Shown here: positions 22,901 through 32,429 of the stretch, in pieces
How the letters are laid out: every line of letters begins with the position of its first letter
Position numbering within the stretch: position 1 is the first letter of the stretch
Assembly (NCBI GenBank): GCA_021292105.1
Contig: CM037864.1
Span: 10,649,898 to 10,713,897 of the forward strand
From: Anadara kagoshimensis
Taxonomy: Eukaryota; Mollusca; Bivalvia; Arcoida; Arcidae
Reading direction: 5' to 3'
Length of the DNA: 64,000 nucleotides
Program-made: the position numbers and the translations under genes
The notes under the pieces: model-generated
What the model saw: only the letters and a program-made list of their open reading frames with translations
What the model was told of the DNA's origin: nothing
Database searches by the model: none

Positions 22901-25900
22901 CCTCACTCAGGACAGATCCTAGTGTGAGAAAGTTTGTCAGTTTGCTTGTCGGAGGTTGGCCTTTTTCTCTTGGCACTCTGATTTTATCCACCAATCATGA
23001 ACTGATTGTCTCAAGATAAGTGCAAATGTCTTTACTGGGGCATTAAACTCTATACTCCACTCCAGTTTCCTCCATCACTGCTGAACTGACTGGATACAAG
23101 TAAATAATCTGTGATGGGTTGTAAAAAAACAACTTTATTCTTATTATGTAACATTTTGTTTCAGTATCTGTATGCCTTTAATATTGTGCCTTTATCATCA
23201 ATGGACAGAGAGGAATTAACCAAACAGCCACAAGGGTGTACAGAATGTCCGTATAAAATTGATATGTCCGTGATCAAAGAAAAGGTAAGGGAGATAACTC
23301 TGGGGTGTACAGAATGTCCATATAAAGTAGACATGTAAGTGATCAAAGAAAAGGTAAGTAAGGGAGATAACTCTGGGGTGTACAGAATGTCCATATAAAG
23401 TAGACATGTCGGTGATCAAAGAAAAGGTAAGGGAGATAACTCTGGGGTGTACAGAATGTCCATATAAAGTAGATATATCAGTGATCAAAGAAAAGGTAAG
23501 GGAGATAACTCTGGGGTGTACAGAATGTCCATATAAAGTTGACATGTCCGTGATCAAAGAAAAGGTAAGGGAGATAACTCTGGGGTGTACAGAATGTCCA
23601 TATAAAGTTGACATGTCCGTGATCAAAGAAAAGGTAAGGGAGATAACTCTGGGGTGTACAGAATGTCCATATAAAGTTGACATGTCCGTGATCAAAGAAA
23701 AGGTAAGGGAGATAACTCTGGGGTGTTCAGAATGTCCATATAAAGTTGACATGTCCGTGATCAAAGAAAAGGTAAGGGAGATAACTCTGGGGTGTACAGA
23801 ATGTCCATATAAAGTTGACATGTCCGTGATCAAAGAAAAGGTAAGGGAGATAACTCTGGGGTGTACAGAATGTCCATACAAAGTAGATATATCAGTTATA
23901 AAAGAAAAGGTAAGGGAGATAACTCTGGGGTGTACAGAATGTCCATATAAAGTTGACATGTCCGTGATCAAAGAAAAGGTAAGGGAGATAACTCTGGGGT
24001 GTACAGAATGTCCATATAAAGTTGACATGTCCGTGATCAAAGAAAAGGTAAGGGAGATAACTCTGGGGTGTACAGAATGTCCATATAAAGTAGATATATC
24101 AGTGATCAAAGAAAAGGTAAGGGAGATAACTCTGGGGTGTACAGAATGTCCATATAAAGTAGATATATCAGTGATCAAAGAAAAGGTAAGGGAGATAACT
24201 CTGGGGTGTATAGAATGTCCATATAAAGTAGATATATCAGTTATAAAAGAAACGGTAAGCAGAGCTCTATCACCTTTTGTGAATGGAGCCAGGCTCCTTG
24301 AAATTGTGAAAATAAGCATAATCAAGACCAACATTGTGAAAAAAAGTGATAGGAAAATTTCAAAATACTGTTTTTAAAGCTACGTTTATAAAATAGTGAA
24401 AATTGGCATATTAATACTAAAAAACAAATATAAGATTTTGAATTGTGAATAGGGCAGAATATTGGCTCCAAAAATGTCCCAGACAGAGCCCTGGTAAGGG
24501 GATAACTCAGAGGTGTACAGAATGTTCATATAAAGTAGATATGTCAGTTCAGTTAAGTGACTTGTACTTTGAAGAAGAATTTTGTCTATACTAAAACTTT
24601 ACCTGCTCATCACAACTCAAAATGAGGATGATTAAAATGTTCAATAAATCTGTGCAAAAAGTATGTCATTTTGCTTGCTGAACATTGACGATTTTGGAAA
24701 CTCTGGTTTCCCCCACCATACCAGAACTTATCACCTTGATGTAAGTGAACTTAGCATCCTGTATTATTTTTAGTTTTAGCATTTTTAGTGACTAGCTATT
24801 GCCAAGTAATATTTTACAGCTACAAGCAACAGTCCTGATAACTTTGTTTGGTGAACAAGGAATATTCTGCTCAATTGCTTTTGATTATACTGTGAAAGAT
24901 GTGAATTAGACATTTCTTGTTTTGTACTTTGTTTGGTGAACAAGAAATATTCTGCTCAATTGCTTTTGATTATACTGTGAAAGATGTGAATTAGACATTT
25001 CTTGTTTTGAACTTTGTTTGATGAACAAGGAATATTCTGCTCAATTGCTTTTGATTATACTATGAAAGATGTGAATTAGACATTTCTTGTTTTGAACTTT
25101 GTTTGGTGAACAAGGAATATTCTGCTCAATTGCTTTTGATTATACTGTGAACTGTTTGGTGAACAAGGAATATTCTGCTCAATTGCTTTTGATTATACTA
25201 TGAAAGATGTGAATTAGACATTTCTTGTTTTGAACTTTGTTTGGTGAACAAGGAATATTCTGCTCAATTGCTTTTGATTATACTGTGAAAGATGTAAATT
25301 AGACATTTCTTTTTTGAATTTATAGGAAGAAACTAAAGCTCAATTTTTCTACGATATGAACTCAGGTAAAGGCTCAAAGAAAAGACAACATGAAGGAGAT
25401 GACATGAGAGCAAAGAAACAACACAGAAAACCCCGTAAGTATATAGTATATTTAATATAAATGTTCTTGAACTGTGTACTGTAATAAACTAGTAAACTAC
25501 AATGGTTGTTCACTTTCTTTTTATCCCTTGTGTTTCAAAGAGGGGGATATTAAATTGGAGTTTACATCCATCCTTCCCTACATCCAAAATTCTTATCGGA
25601 GCTAATTCTCCAGAACTATGAAGCACTATTTCACGAAATGTGGTGCATAGTACCAACATAGACAGAAGATGCACATATTGTTAACCCGAGTTGGTTTGCT
25701 TATTTTTCTTGGAAATTATAGCCCTTTGAACATAAGTGCAGATCACAAAAAAGAACCTGCTGGCAGGGGATCCTCATTCACTGAATTTGCTTGTTTAAGG
25801 GAATACTGAAGCAATTTAAGAGATATTTTTGTGTGCAAATGACATTAGTAAAGTCGTTTTACTGCCAGTGTTTTGCAGTCAAATTCTGATTGATTTGAGA

Positions 25901-28900
25901 CTAAGTCAAATGACACCACCAAACAAATATGCATTTTATGTTCCCAACAGTAACTTTTGTTCTCTGGCTTCATATGGCAGGAACTGATATCATATCCAGT
26001 TACTAGACTCAAGATTTTAGACAAAACTTACAGACACTATTATATTTCCTGTATATCAGGAAATTAAAAATTTTTGGTCTGATTTATATTACATATTATT
26101 TTTAATGTTTACAAATTTTATCATAATTTATCATTTTGGTTAATTCACATGAATTTAAATTATTGTAGATCTTATAGATAACCTTGAGCATTATGATTGT
26201 ATTTAATTTGATGATGGATTTATTGTAAATCAGCACTATTGCATCATTGTAAAAATTGCTGAAATTAGTACACTGATAAAATTAATATGTTTACAGTAGT
26301 AACCGCACCATTTCTATTTTTAGCACAACCTACAGGTCCATGTTGGTTTTGTTTGGGAAGTCCAGAAGTAGAGAAGCACCTCGTAACCAGTGTTGGAACA
26401 CAAGTTGGTTTTTTATTGTTTTTCGTCTTTACTCTTTGCATTACATATATTAATTTGTATACATTTGTGTTATAATTACTCCATTGGTTTTATTTAGTGA
26501 GAATATAACATGTAAATTATGTATGCAGTCAAACCTGTCTATAAAGGCCCCACAAGGAAACCAGTAAAAGTGGTCATTATTGGCAGGTGGCTCTTGTATA
26601 CAGGTACAAGTAACATGAATAGAGACCTATGGGGATACATTTTTACTGGCTTTTAAAAGTAGGTGGACTTGTATAGAGGTGGTCTTTAAGGCAGATTCAG
26701 CTGTATAAACCTCTGGTTCTGCCGCATATTTCAGTGAAATTTAACCATGAAAAAAATAAGAGGTGGGAGTGGGTGTGTTTGTGTGTGTTGCAATAATATG
26801 AAAATCCAGTGAGATTAAAATGTATAAACTATTAACAAATTAATTAATCATACTGAAAGATCAACTATAAGTACATTAATGTAAAACCTTGTTATAATGA
26901 TCATCTATGCCACCTCACAGCATAAACAAAGTTTTTAAAGTCAAAATTCATTTCTTCCAATGATTTTCTATGAACATGTACTAGTAAGTTTCTTTCTTCA
27001 TTTATTGTTAAACCTCTTTATGGTGCAAACACTTGATGGACAAATGAAGACGTTAAATCAATGTCTTATAGTATATCATATGCATTTTTATTGTATGATA
27101 GCCCCAAAAGTCGTACAGTTAACCCATGTAATAAAAATCATATTAAACACATGCAATATCGCTCATGTTTCCTTGGTTAATTGCATCATATGATTGCTGT
27201 AACATTGCTTGTTCTGTTGTAGATGTTAAAGCTCGTTTTTATATACAAAATGTTTTCTTGCATTTTACAATAAACAGAATCTTACATTCTAGTTTATGTA
27301 ATAATGCATTTATTATGAACACAAGGCTTGTTGCATAAAATTTTATTCAGCCAATATTACATAATCACTCTTGTAAGATCATCCTAAATATTACGAGTTT
27401 ATGTTATTTTCAGACATATTTAGCCCTAGCTAAAGGAGGGTTAGTAGATGACCATGTACTCATATTACCTATTGGTCATTATCAGTCCACGGTCACGGCA
27501 CCAAGTGAAGTTCTAGAAGAGATTGACCAGTATCCTTTTTATCAAGTTATTTGTACAAAGTGTAAAAAAGTTAGTGACATACTTAGTAGGGATGCTTGGC
27601 TAATTGGTTCAAGTCACAGACTCATGATTCCAGTCATGGGTTCAAGCCACTGTGTTAATTCCTTGCAATGGAATAATACCGTCCTCTGTCAGGTTGCACC
27701 AGTGATCACTAAAACTGGGATAAGCACTTGCCATATCACCCTGTAGGCTCGGCACAGACTTTAATTTTTAGGTCATATACAATACTGCTAGGTGCTGTCA
27801 AGGACAAATGTTCTCTACATGAAATAGTATTAAAGTGGTTATTCAACAAATTAATAACTGCATGTGATAGGTTGGGGCTCAAACACTGGCAAGCTTCTGA
27901 CCGAGACCTGAAAATAGATAGTGACTTTTTTTTGCCAAGCACTCGGCATTTAAAAATGAAAGTCACTAGGCCCTTTGAAAGAGACATTAAAAACCAATTT
28001 TCCATGTAAAGCAGGCGAGGCACATTATGGAACCCTCCCTGCACAATGTCATGAGCTCATTGCAAATCCACTTCACCTATTGCTGGTGATGTTTCGATAT
28101 ACACCGAATATGCTTGACTAAGAAGTAGGAGCCTTATTACTGCTGTATTCAATAGACCATTATATTATGGATACCAGAAATCCATTGAATTTGTGATGTA
28201 TAGAAATTAACAAATTAATGCACCTTTGATCAATAAGATATTTATAACAGGCTCTATATGTTAATTCAAATTGAGCTGTTAAATCCGTGAAATGTTGTTT
28301 CTTATAAACACTTATATTCCTTATGCGTAATCAGATACAAGTCAAGTTTAAAGAAATATTACAAATCACGAGGTAAAGCTGTGGTATTTTTTGAGAGGAA
28401 TTATAAAACACAACATCTACAAATACAGGTAAAACACATATGAAACAGATTAAAAGCAAGATATTTTTTCAAATACAGATAAAAACAAAGTGTTGTCAAT
28501 TGTAAACATGTGCTTGCCAGTTGTCAAGAGATTTGTGATGCAATCTAGCCCCAGAGTGCCCAATATGCTATTGCTGCCTAAGTCCCAAAATGTTTGATTG
28601 AATAAAAAGCATGTGACATATAACACACATAATTAAGCACATGTGTCTGGATTTAAGTGAGCAATTTCTGCAAACTGCAAATTTCAATGTTTCATAAACA
28701 AAAAAAAACATTTAACATAAGCATAGTAGAGTTCAGAATGTATAGAAATCAAATCACCATGACATCATCATCATTTCTTTTTCAGGCTGTACCAATTCCA
28801 CAAGATTGTGTACAAGAGGTAAAAGAGACATTTATGGAAGCTGCAGAATCAGAATCTTTTGAACTTCATGAAATACCAAAACATTCGGACATTAAACAGG

Positions 28901-30561
28901 TATAGTTGATTTCAAATTTGTAATACACACTCAGACATTAAACAGGTAAAGTTGATTTCAGAAATGTCATACACACTCGAACATTTAACAGGTATAGTTG
29001 GTTTCAGAAATGTCATACACATTTATCAATAAAAAAAGATATAGTTGATTTCAGAAATGTCATACACATTTAGGTATAAAACAGGTATAGTTGATTTCAG
29101 ATATGTCATATGACTTGAAACTTATGGTTATGGACCACAGCACATGGCACCTCCTTCCAAGACACACCCTAGTGTTAAAAAGTTGTGAGTTCCCTTACAA
29201 AAATATATAAGTTTACCTACCAGCTTGTTAACTGTGAAACTAAGTACACATAAACACATCTCTGAATGTTAAACCGTGAAAGCTTCTACCCATGAATATT
29301 TCTTGTTATACAGTAAAACAATTTTTCGATGTTCATGACAATAATTTATTTTAATATAAATTTCAACTATAACTTTTAATTTATTTTTCAAATTTCAGAT
29401 CGTACCACCAGGTGCCCCGTATTTTTATGCAGAGTTGCCTACTGGTGATAAACTACTTCACAGAATATCTAAACATTTCCCTCTTCAGTTTGGAAGGTTA
29501 GTACCCTTATAATAAATCAAAAACAAACATACCAGTCCATGTCCAAACTACAATTCCAAAAACTTTGAAAACTGGTTACCAGAAATGAAGGTAAATGTGA
29601 ACTTCCACCAGGGAATTGAGGTTCCAAGCTCAGGGGGGTTTTCACCTCCTGTTTAGCTAGCTATAGCCGTCACTTTTGAAATGGAGAAACATGGAGCTGT
29701 AGGACCTCAAATATAGGATAATGTTAGATACAGAGACATCATTTAATATCCCTGAGTGTAGTGTAATATTTGATATCCTTTTCAGTAGGTTTTAGCTCAC
29801 CTGGCTGAAAGTCCATGGGAGCTTATGGAGCAGTTTGTGTATGTCTGTGCTGTGTTTGCCTGTGCCATTAATACTTATTTTCAACAACTCCAAAATCACT
29901 GTTAAACTTATTGTGTGTAAATGGGCATCATTCACCATTATATGAAAGAATAAGAATGATCTCCCTTTCATTACAATACACAGTGTCAAATCAGCATCCC
30001 AATTGTTTTTAAATGAAATTATATCACTTAAAACAACCACTATTTACAGCCCCATTAGACCTCAATTCATTAATGGCGGATGTTATTACCACATATTTTT
30101 TATACCCGTATAACCGTACGCATGTGACTTCATACATCGATTGAATAGGATTAAATAGTCAAGTTTAGAATTAAATCAAAATTTTATTGATATTTTTCCA
30201 AAGAGTTGCTGTCTAAATGATTGATGATTGATCTTTGATCGTGATGAACTGCAAAAAAAGATCCGACTGTATGACGAAAACAAAATGGCAGATCTTAAAC
30301 CGTATTTACATACCCAAATATGACAAATTTCTATTAAATTAACTTTAATTATCACTAAATTGATGTATTTATAGCCAATCATAAAGTTGTAAAGCCCATG
30401 TACAAGTATACTATAAAATATGGGTATAAAAATATGTGGTAATAACACATTTGTTATTGACACGTAAGGGGCAATAACCACTTCGTTCATTAATATGCTT
30501 TTGATTTAAATTTCTTGTACAATCCTACCTTTATATGCTTTATACCTCTATGTGCTGTCTG

Positions 30562-30616
<55 letters not shown>

Positions 30617-30960
30617 TTATTTATTTATTTATTTATTTATTTATTATTTATTTTTTTTTTCATGTATTTATTTATTTATTCATTCACATGTTTAACTTAT
30701 GTCAGTTTCAAAGTTTTTACTTTACTTTGGAAATAAGAATTGGACATGGATTAGTGTGTTTGTTTTCGATTTATTTATTTATTTAAAATCAATAATATTT
30801 TTTTTTACTTTATTTTAGGGATGTATTATGTTCTCCACCATTGTTAAACATGCCAGAGAGGGTCGACTGGAAAGTTTGTAAGTTAACAAAGGAAGATGAA
30901 ACAGACTATGCTAAACTGTTCAAGACAAAGTTTAAAGAATATGATTTCAATTTTACATGA
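16960..30960 (+). CDS. CWF19L1: CWF19-like protein 1 (15 exons)
   Basis: Orthologue of human CWF19L1 and yeast Drn1, proteins tied to the late spliceosome and to intron-lariat turnover with Dbr1. Exons: 16960-16982, 17613-17697, 18879-18954, 19794-19895, 20965-21173, 21876-21991, 22360-22444, 23165-23284, 25326-25434, 26324-26403, 27414-27529, 28335-28428, 28786-28899, 29399-29496, 30819-30960. They sum to 1,569 nt with matching phases: 522 residues and a TGA stop, against 538 in human. Residues 1 to about 255 form the metallophosphatase-like domain ([24 protein letters not shown]). Then follow the CwfJ C-terminal domains with CWFC at about 315-318, the HIT-like stretch [12 protein letters not shown] at about 349-360, [12 protein letters not shown] and [15 protein letters not shown]. 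The start MSGKPLRL aligns with the family start. Intron 11 is U12-type; intron 10 has a weak GTTGGT donor; intron 8 holds a donor-bearing repeat array. Confidence 0.95.
17973..18241. mobile_element. MITE with ~60-bp inverted ends (CWF19L1 intron 2)
   Basis: The left end TTGTACCTAGTCGCAACAGG and following 'ctgtatgcgcatc' are mirrored at the right by 'gatgcgtatacag' and 'acaactaggcacaat', giving imperfect terminal inverted repeats of about 60 bp. A short piece of the same end recurs in reverse at about 45,896-45,921. No coding content. Confidence 0.65.
18446..18763. mobile_element. MITE with TTAA target site
   Basis: The ends GGTAGTTCCATAC and GTATGGAACTACC are perfect 13-bp inverted repeats, flanked on both sides by TTAA (18442-18445 and 18764-18767). 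A TTAA target site is typical of piggyBac and Kolobok elements. At 318 bp and without a reading frame it is non-autonomous. Lies in CWF19L1 intron 2. Confidence 0.8.
19044..19430 (+). mobile_element. tRNA-derived SINE, family B
   Basis: The head 'gatggcctaatggataagac' and 'gggagttcgagtctcgc' look like an A box and B box of an arginine-type tRNA. The body has 'tttactggttcacctgtatc' and 'gtataatgtgactggggg', and the tail 'gacgttaagcaacattcaac'. A second copy is at about 43,733-44,100. Lies in CWF19L1 intron 3. Confidence 0.75.
20126..20464 (-). mobile_element. tRNA-derived SINE, family A, with 13-bp TSD
   Basis: Full reverse-oriented copy from 'gttgagtgagtaatggtgtt' to 'ctaccaactgagctaccgca'. 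The exact direct repeat CCTGATACTTTGG flanks it at 20113-20125 and 20465-20477. Lies in CWF19L1 intron 4. Confidence 0.88.
20610..20928 (+). mobile_element. tRNA-derived SINE, family A, head-truncated, with TSD
   Basis: Begins inside the tRNA-like part ('gtaagtgtgagatcatgtgt', 'tcgaacc') and ends in 'ttactcaactcaactcaact'. CCACCTTCG is repeated at 20601-20609 and 20929-20937. Together with the preceding opposite copy it forms a head-out pair about 150 bp apart, which could fold in the pre-mRNA. Confidence 0.8.
22830..23075 (+). mobile_element. SINE family C copy
   Basis: Clear family-C copy: 'cagtagccgtgtggtctgaa' (tRNA-like start), 'gatcacagcacctctcacct', 'aggtttcaacctcactcagg' (B-box-like), 'gtttgtcagtttgcttgtcg' and tail 'ctatactccactcc'. 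Lies in CWF19L1 intron 7, ending about 90 bp before exon 8. Confidence 0.65.
23285..24254 (+). repeat. 69-bp tandem array derived from the exon 8 edge and splice donor
   Basis: About 14 units of 69 bp follow directly on CWF19L1 exon 8. Each unit repeats the exon end (encoding CTECPYK-D-SVIKEK) and the donor GTAAGGGAGATAACTCTGGG. Because 69 is a multiple of three, the array stays open for 12 units in the plus frame and longer on the minus strand. Reading on from exon 8 meets a TAA in the first unit (23,336-23,338), and the second unit has a 4-bp gtaa insertion, so full read-through is blocked. The simplest reading is an intronic minisatellite carrying repeated donor sites, not a protein repeat. 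The last donor-like GTAAGC is at 24,255. Confidence 0.9.
24841..25315 (+). repeat. 85-bp minisatellite at the 3' end of CWF19L1 intron 8
   Basis: Five full and one shortened unit of about 85 bp, starting at 24841, 24926, 25011, 25096, 25151 (after a deletion) and 25233. Each reads 'actttgtttggtgaacaagg', 'aatattctgctcaattgctt' and so on to 'ttagacatttcttgtttt'. The array stops about 10 bp before the acceptor of exon 9, so it contributes to the polypyrimidine and branch region. Confidence 0.88.
26525..26710. repeat. Dispersed 'kinked' repeat, copy 2
   Basis: Has 'caaacctgtctataaaggcc' at the left and 'ggtggtctttaaggcagatt' at the right, related to the sequence at 8,330-8,495. Lies in CWF19L1 intron 10. 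Confidence 0.45.
27530..28334 (+). other. U12-type (minor spliceosome) intron of CWF19L1
   Basis: The donor is GTATCCTTTTT, a perfect match to the U12-type GTATCCTT consensus. The acceptor ends ...TTCCTTATGCGTAATCAG, in which TTCCTTA resembles the U12 branch site, with its A about 11 nt before the AG; U2-type introns normally need a longer spacing and a pyrimidine tract, which is absent. Splicing here joins CA|A in phase 2 and restores [16 protein letters not shown] as in human. A diverged family-A SINE occupies part of the interior (about 27,880-28,160). Confidence 0.85.
28900..29110 (+). repeat. 46-bp tandem repeats from the exon 13 edge and donor
   Basis: The end of CWF19L1 exon 13 and its donor ('gacattaaacag' then GTATAGTTGATTTC) recur downstream at donor positions about 28946, 28992, 29039 and 29085, so about four extra units of 46 bp. 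Three keep an AACAG|GT junction. The reading frame is not preserved, because 46 is not a multiple of three. Confidence 0.85.
29518..29680 (+). repeat. Interspersed repeat, family D
   Basis: Begins just after exon 14 with 'accagtccatgtccaaacta', then 'tgaacttccaccagggaatt' and 'tgtttagctagctatagccg'. Typical family-D order; ends approximate. Confidence 0.6.
30563..30700. repeat. (GATT)n and (TTTA)n microsatellites
   Basis: About 13 GATT units (30,563-30,616) run directly into a TTTA-rich stretch that continues with breaks to about 30,690. Further TTTA units occur just before the last exon of CWF19L1. The tract makes the final intron very T-rich. Confidence 0.9.
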
Positions 30961-31530
30961 CAGAAGTGATTGTTTTGATACAGCATCCAACATCATTCAC
31001 ATTACAGTAAAACCTATAAAGATGACCGATTGGACCTAAGAAATATGGACTTTAAAAAACATGTGGTCTTGAAATAGAGGATACCAGTACATACAGGTGG
31101 TGTTTTTTTTGGGTCAGTTTTACATGACAGAAGTCATTCACATTACAGTAAAACTTTTAAAAACCACACATGAGACCTAAGAAATTTGGACTTTAAAGAC
31201 TGGTGGCCTTTATATAGGGGTGGGTACAGGTGGTCTTGTTTTTGGCAGCTTTACATGATAGAAGTGACTGTCCCGATACAGCATTCATGACCCATGGAGA
31301 ACCAAAAATATAGACTTTATAAAGACAGGTGCTCTATATAAAAGGATAGATACAGGTGGTCATTATATAAAAGATTTTATTTAAATATAAAGCAATAGAA
31401 CCTGAAAACAGGGAATTAAATATACTAGTGGTCTTATATAGTGATCTTTATAGCAAATATGAAGCAAAGGGACCTTAAAAGTGGTGTTAAAAGACAGGTG
31501 GTCTTTATATAGTAGTGATCATTACAGCAA
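30953..31530 (+). repeat. Duplicated stop-codon region and 'kinked' repeats in CWF19L1 3' UTR
   Basis: The words around the stop ('ttttacatgacagaagtgat', 'acattacagtaaaac') come back at about 31,117 and 31,247, interleaved with 'ggtggtctttatata'-type blocks of the dispersed repeat seen near 8.3 and 26.5 kb. These probably form the 3' UTR. Confidence 0.65.
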
Positions 31531-32010
31531 GTTTCACTGTATACATATTTCATAAAGTCATATGTCATTGACAGATGAACATTTAACATTATTCCATTTC
31601 ATCAAAAATTGGTATCACTTTAGCTCATCTGCATGAAAAGCTAAAAAGTGATGTCTGTACCTCAGCCTCTGCATCAATATCAGTGTCTATTGTTAAGTTT
31701 ATGGGGTGATGCAACCAAATAGATGGATTTTTTCAGGTGCCATTTTGTCACTTTGATTTTCAAAACATCACAAAGTAATATTTTGGTTATTTCTGGTTGC
31801 AAAAATTAAATTTCAACAAAACTTGACATCCATGATATTTTACATTTTAGGGATATTGCATAAAATACTTTGTTTTCTTAGATGACATGAAATGTTCTCA
31901 CAAGATTAACTTATTTTAAAGGGCAGATAACAAGAATTTAAATTTTGCTAAGTTTATTAAATCGATGTGTCATAAATTTTTCATCATTGTTAATATAATA
32001 TATAACATTA

Positions 32011-32029
32011 AATAAAGTATGTTAATAAA
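32011..32029 (+). terminator. Poly(A) signals, candidate end of CWF19L1
   Basis: Two AATAAA hexamers, at 32011-32016 and 32024-32029, are the first close pair after the CWF19L1 stop and are followed by a T-rich stretch. They imply a 3' UTR of about 1.05 kb. Assignment is inferred from distance only. Confidence 0.45.
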
Positions 32030-32059
32030 TTTTTTACCATAATGACAACTGTTAAAGTT

Positions 32060-32420
32060 TTGTTGTTTTCTTCCTGGTATCCTAGCTTGAAGAAGGGTTT
32101 TATATCCAAGTTATATCAAGACTTCACTAGCTATAGGTAAAGTGGCAGAAAAGGTTACCTTTAGAGTGCGCTTCAGGGCAATTTGAGAGGATGGGGTCTT
32201 TAACATGCCATGCTTGCCATGACACGGGGTATCAGTTTTTTAAGGGACTCTCTTCCAAAGGAATCTGTGAGACTATGACTTTTAATTCTAAATCCCGAGT
32301 GCTTATTGAAAGAACAATCTTTACCTATTTTTAACTCTTGGTCAGACTTGTCCAGAGTTCCAATCCTTGATCTCCCACTAAGGAAGCAAGCATTATACCC
32401 ATTGCCTTGCCGCAGTGGTG
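32060..32420 (-). mobile_element. tRNA-derived SINE, family A, diverged
   Basis: Reverse-oriented family-A words: 'atatcaagacttcactagct', 'gccatgacacggggtatcag', 'cgagtgcttattgaaagaac'. Strongly diverged, with an untidy tRNA-like end. Confidence 0.5.
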
Positions 32421-32429
32421 TTAGATTGG

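Noticed and set aside
23216-24334. Long minus-strand open frame (372 codons) over the 69-bp array
   Set aside because: It exists only because the unit length is a multiple of three and lacks stops on that strand; the sense strand holds CWF19L1 and the units are copies of its exon edge.
23406-24377. Plus-strand open frame of 323 codons as a repeat protein
   Set aside because: A stop and a 4-bp insertion separate it from exon 8, each unit begins with a strong donor, and no homologous repeat is known in CWF19L1 relatives. Treated as intronic.
30176-30490. Minus-strand frame of about 104 codons in CWF19L1 intron 14
   Set aside because: Composition is random-like, without a conserved motif, splice context or homologue recognised.
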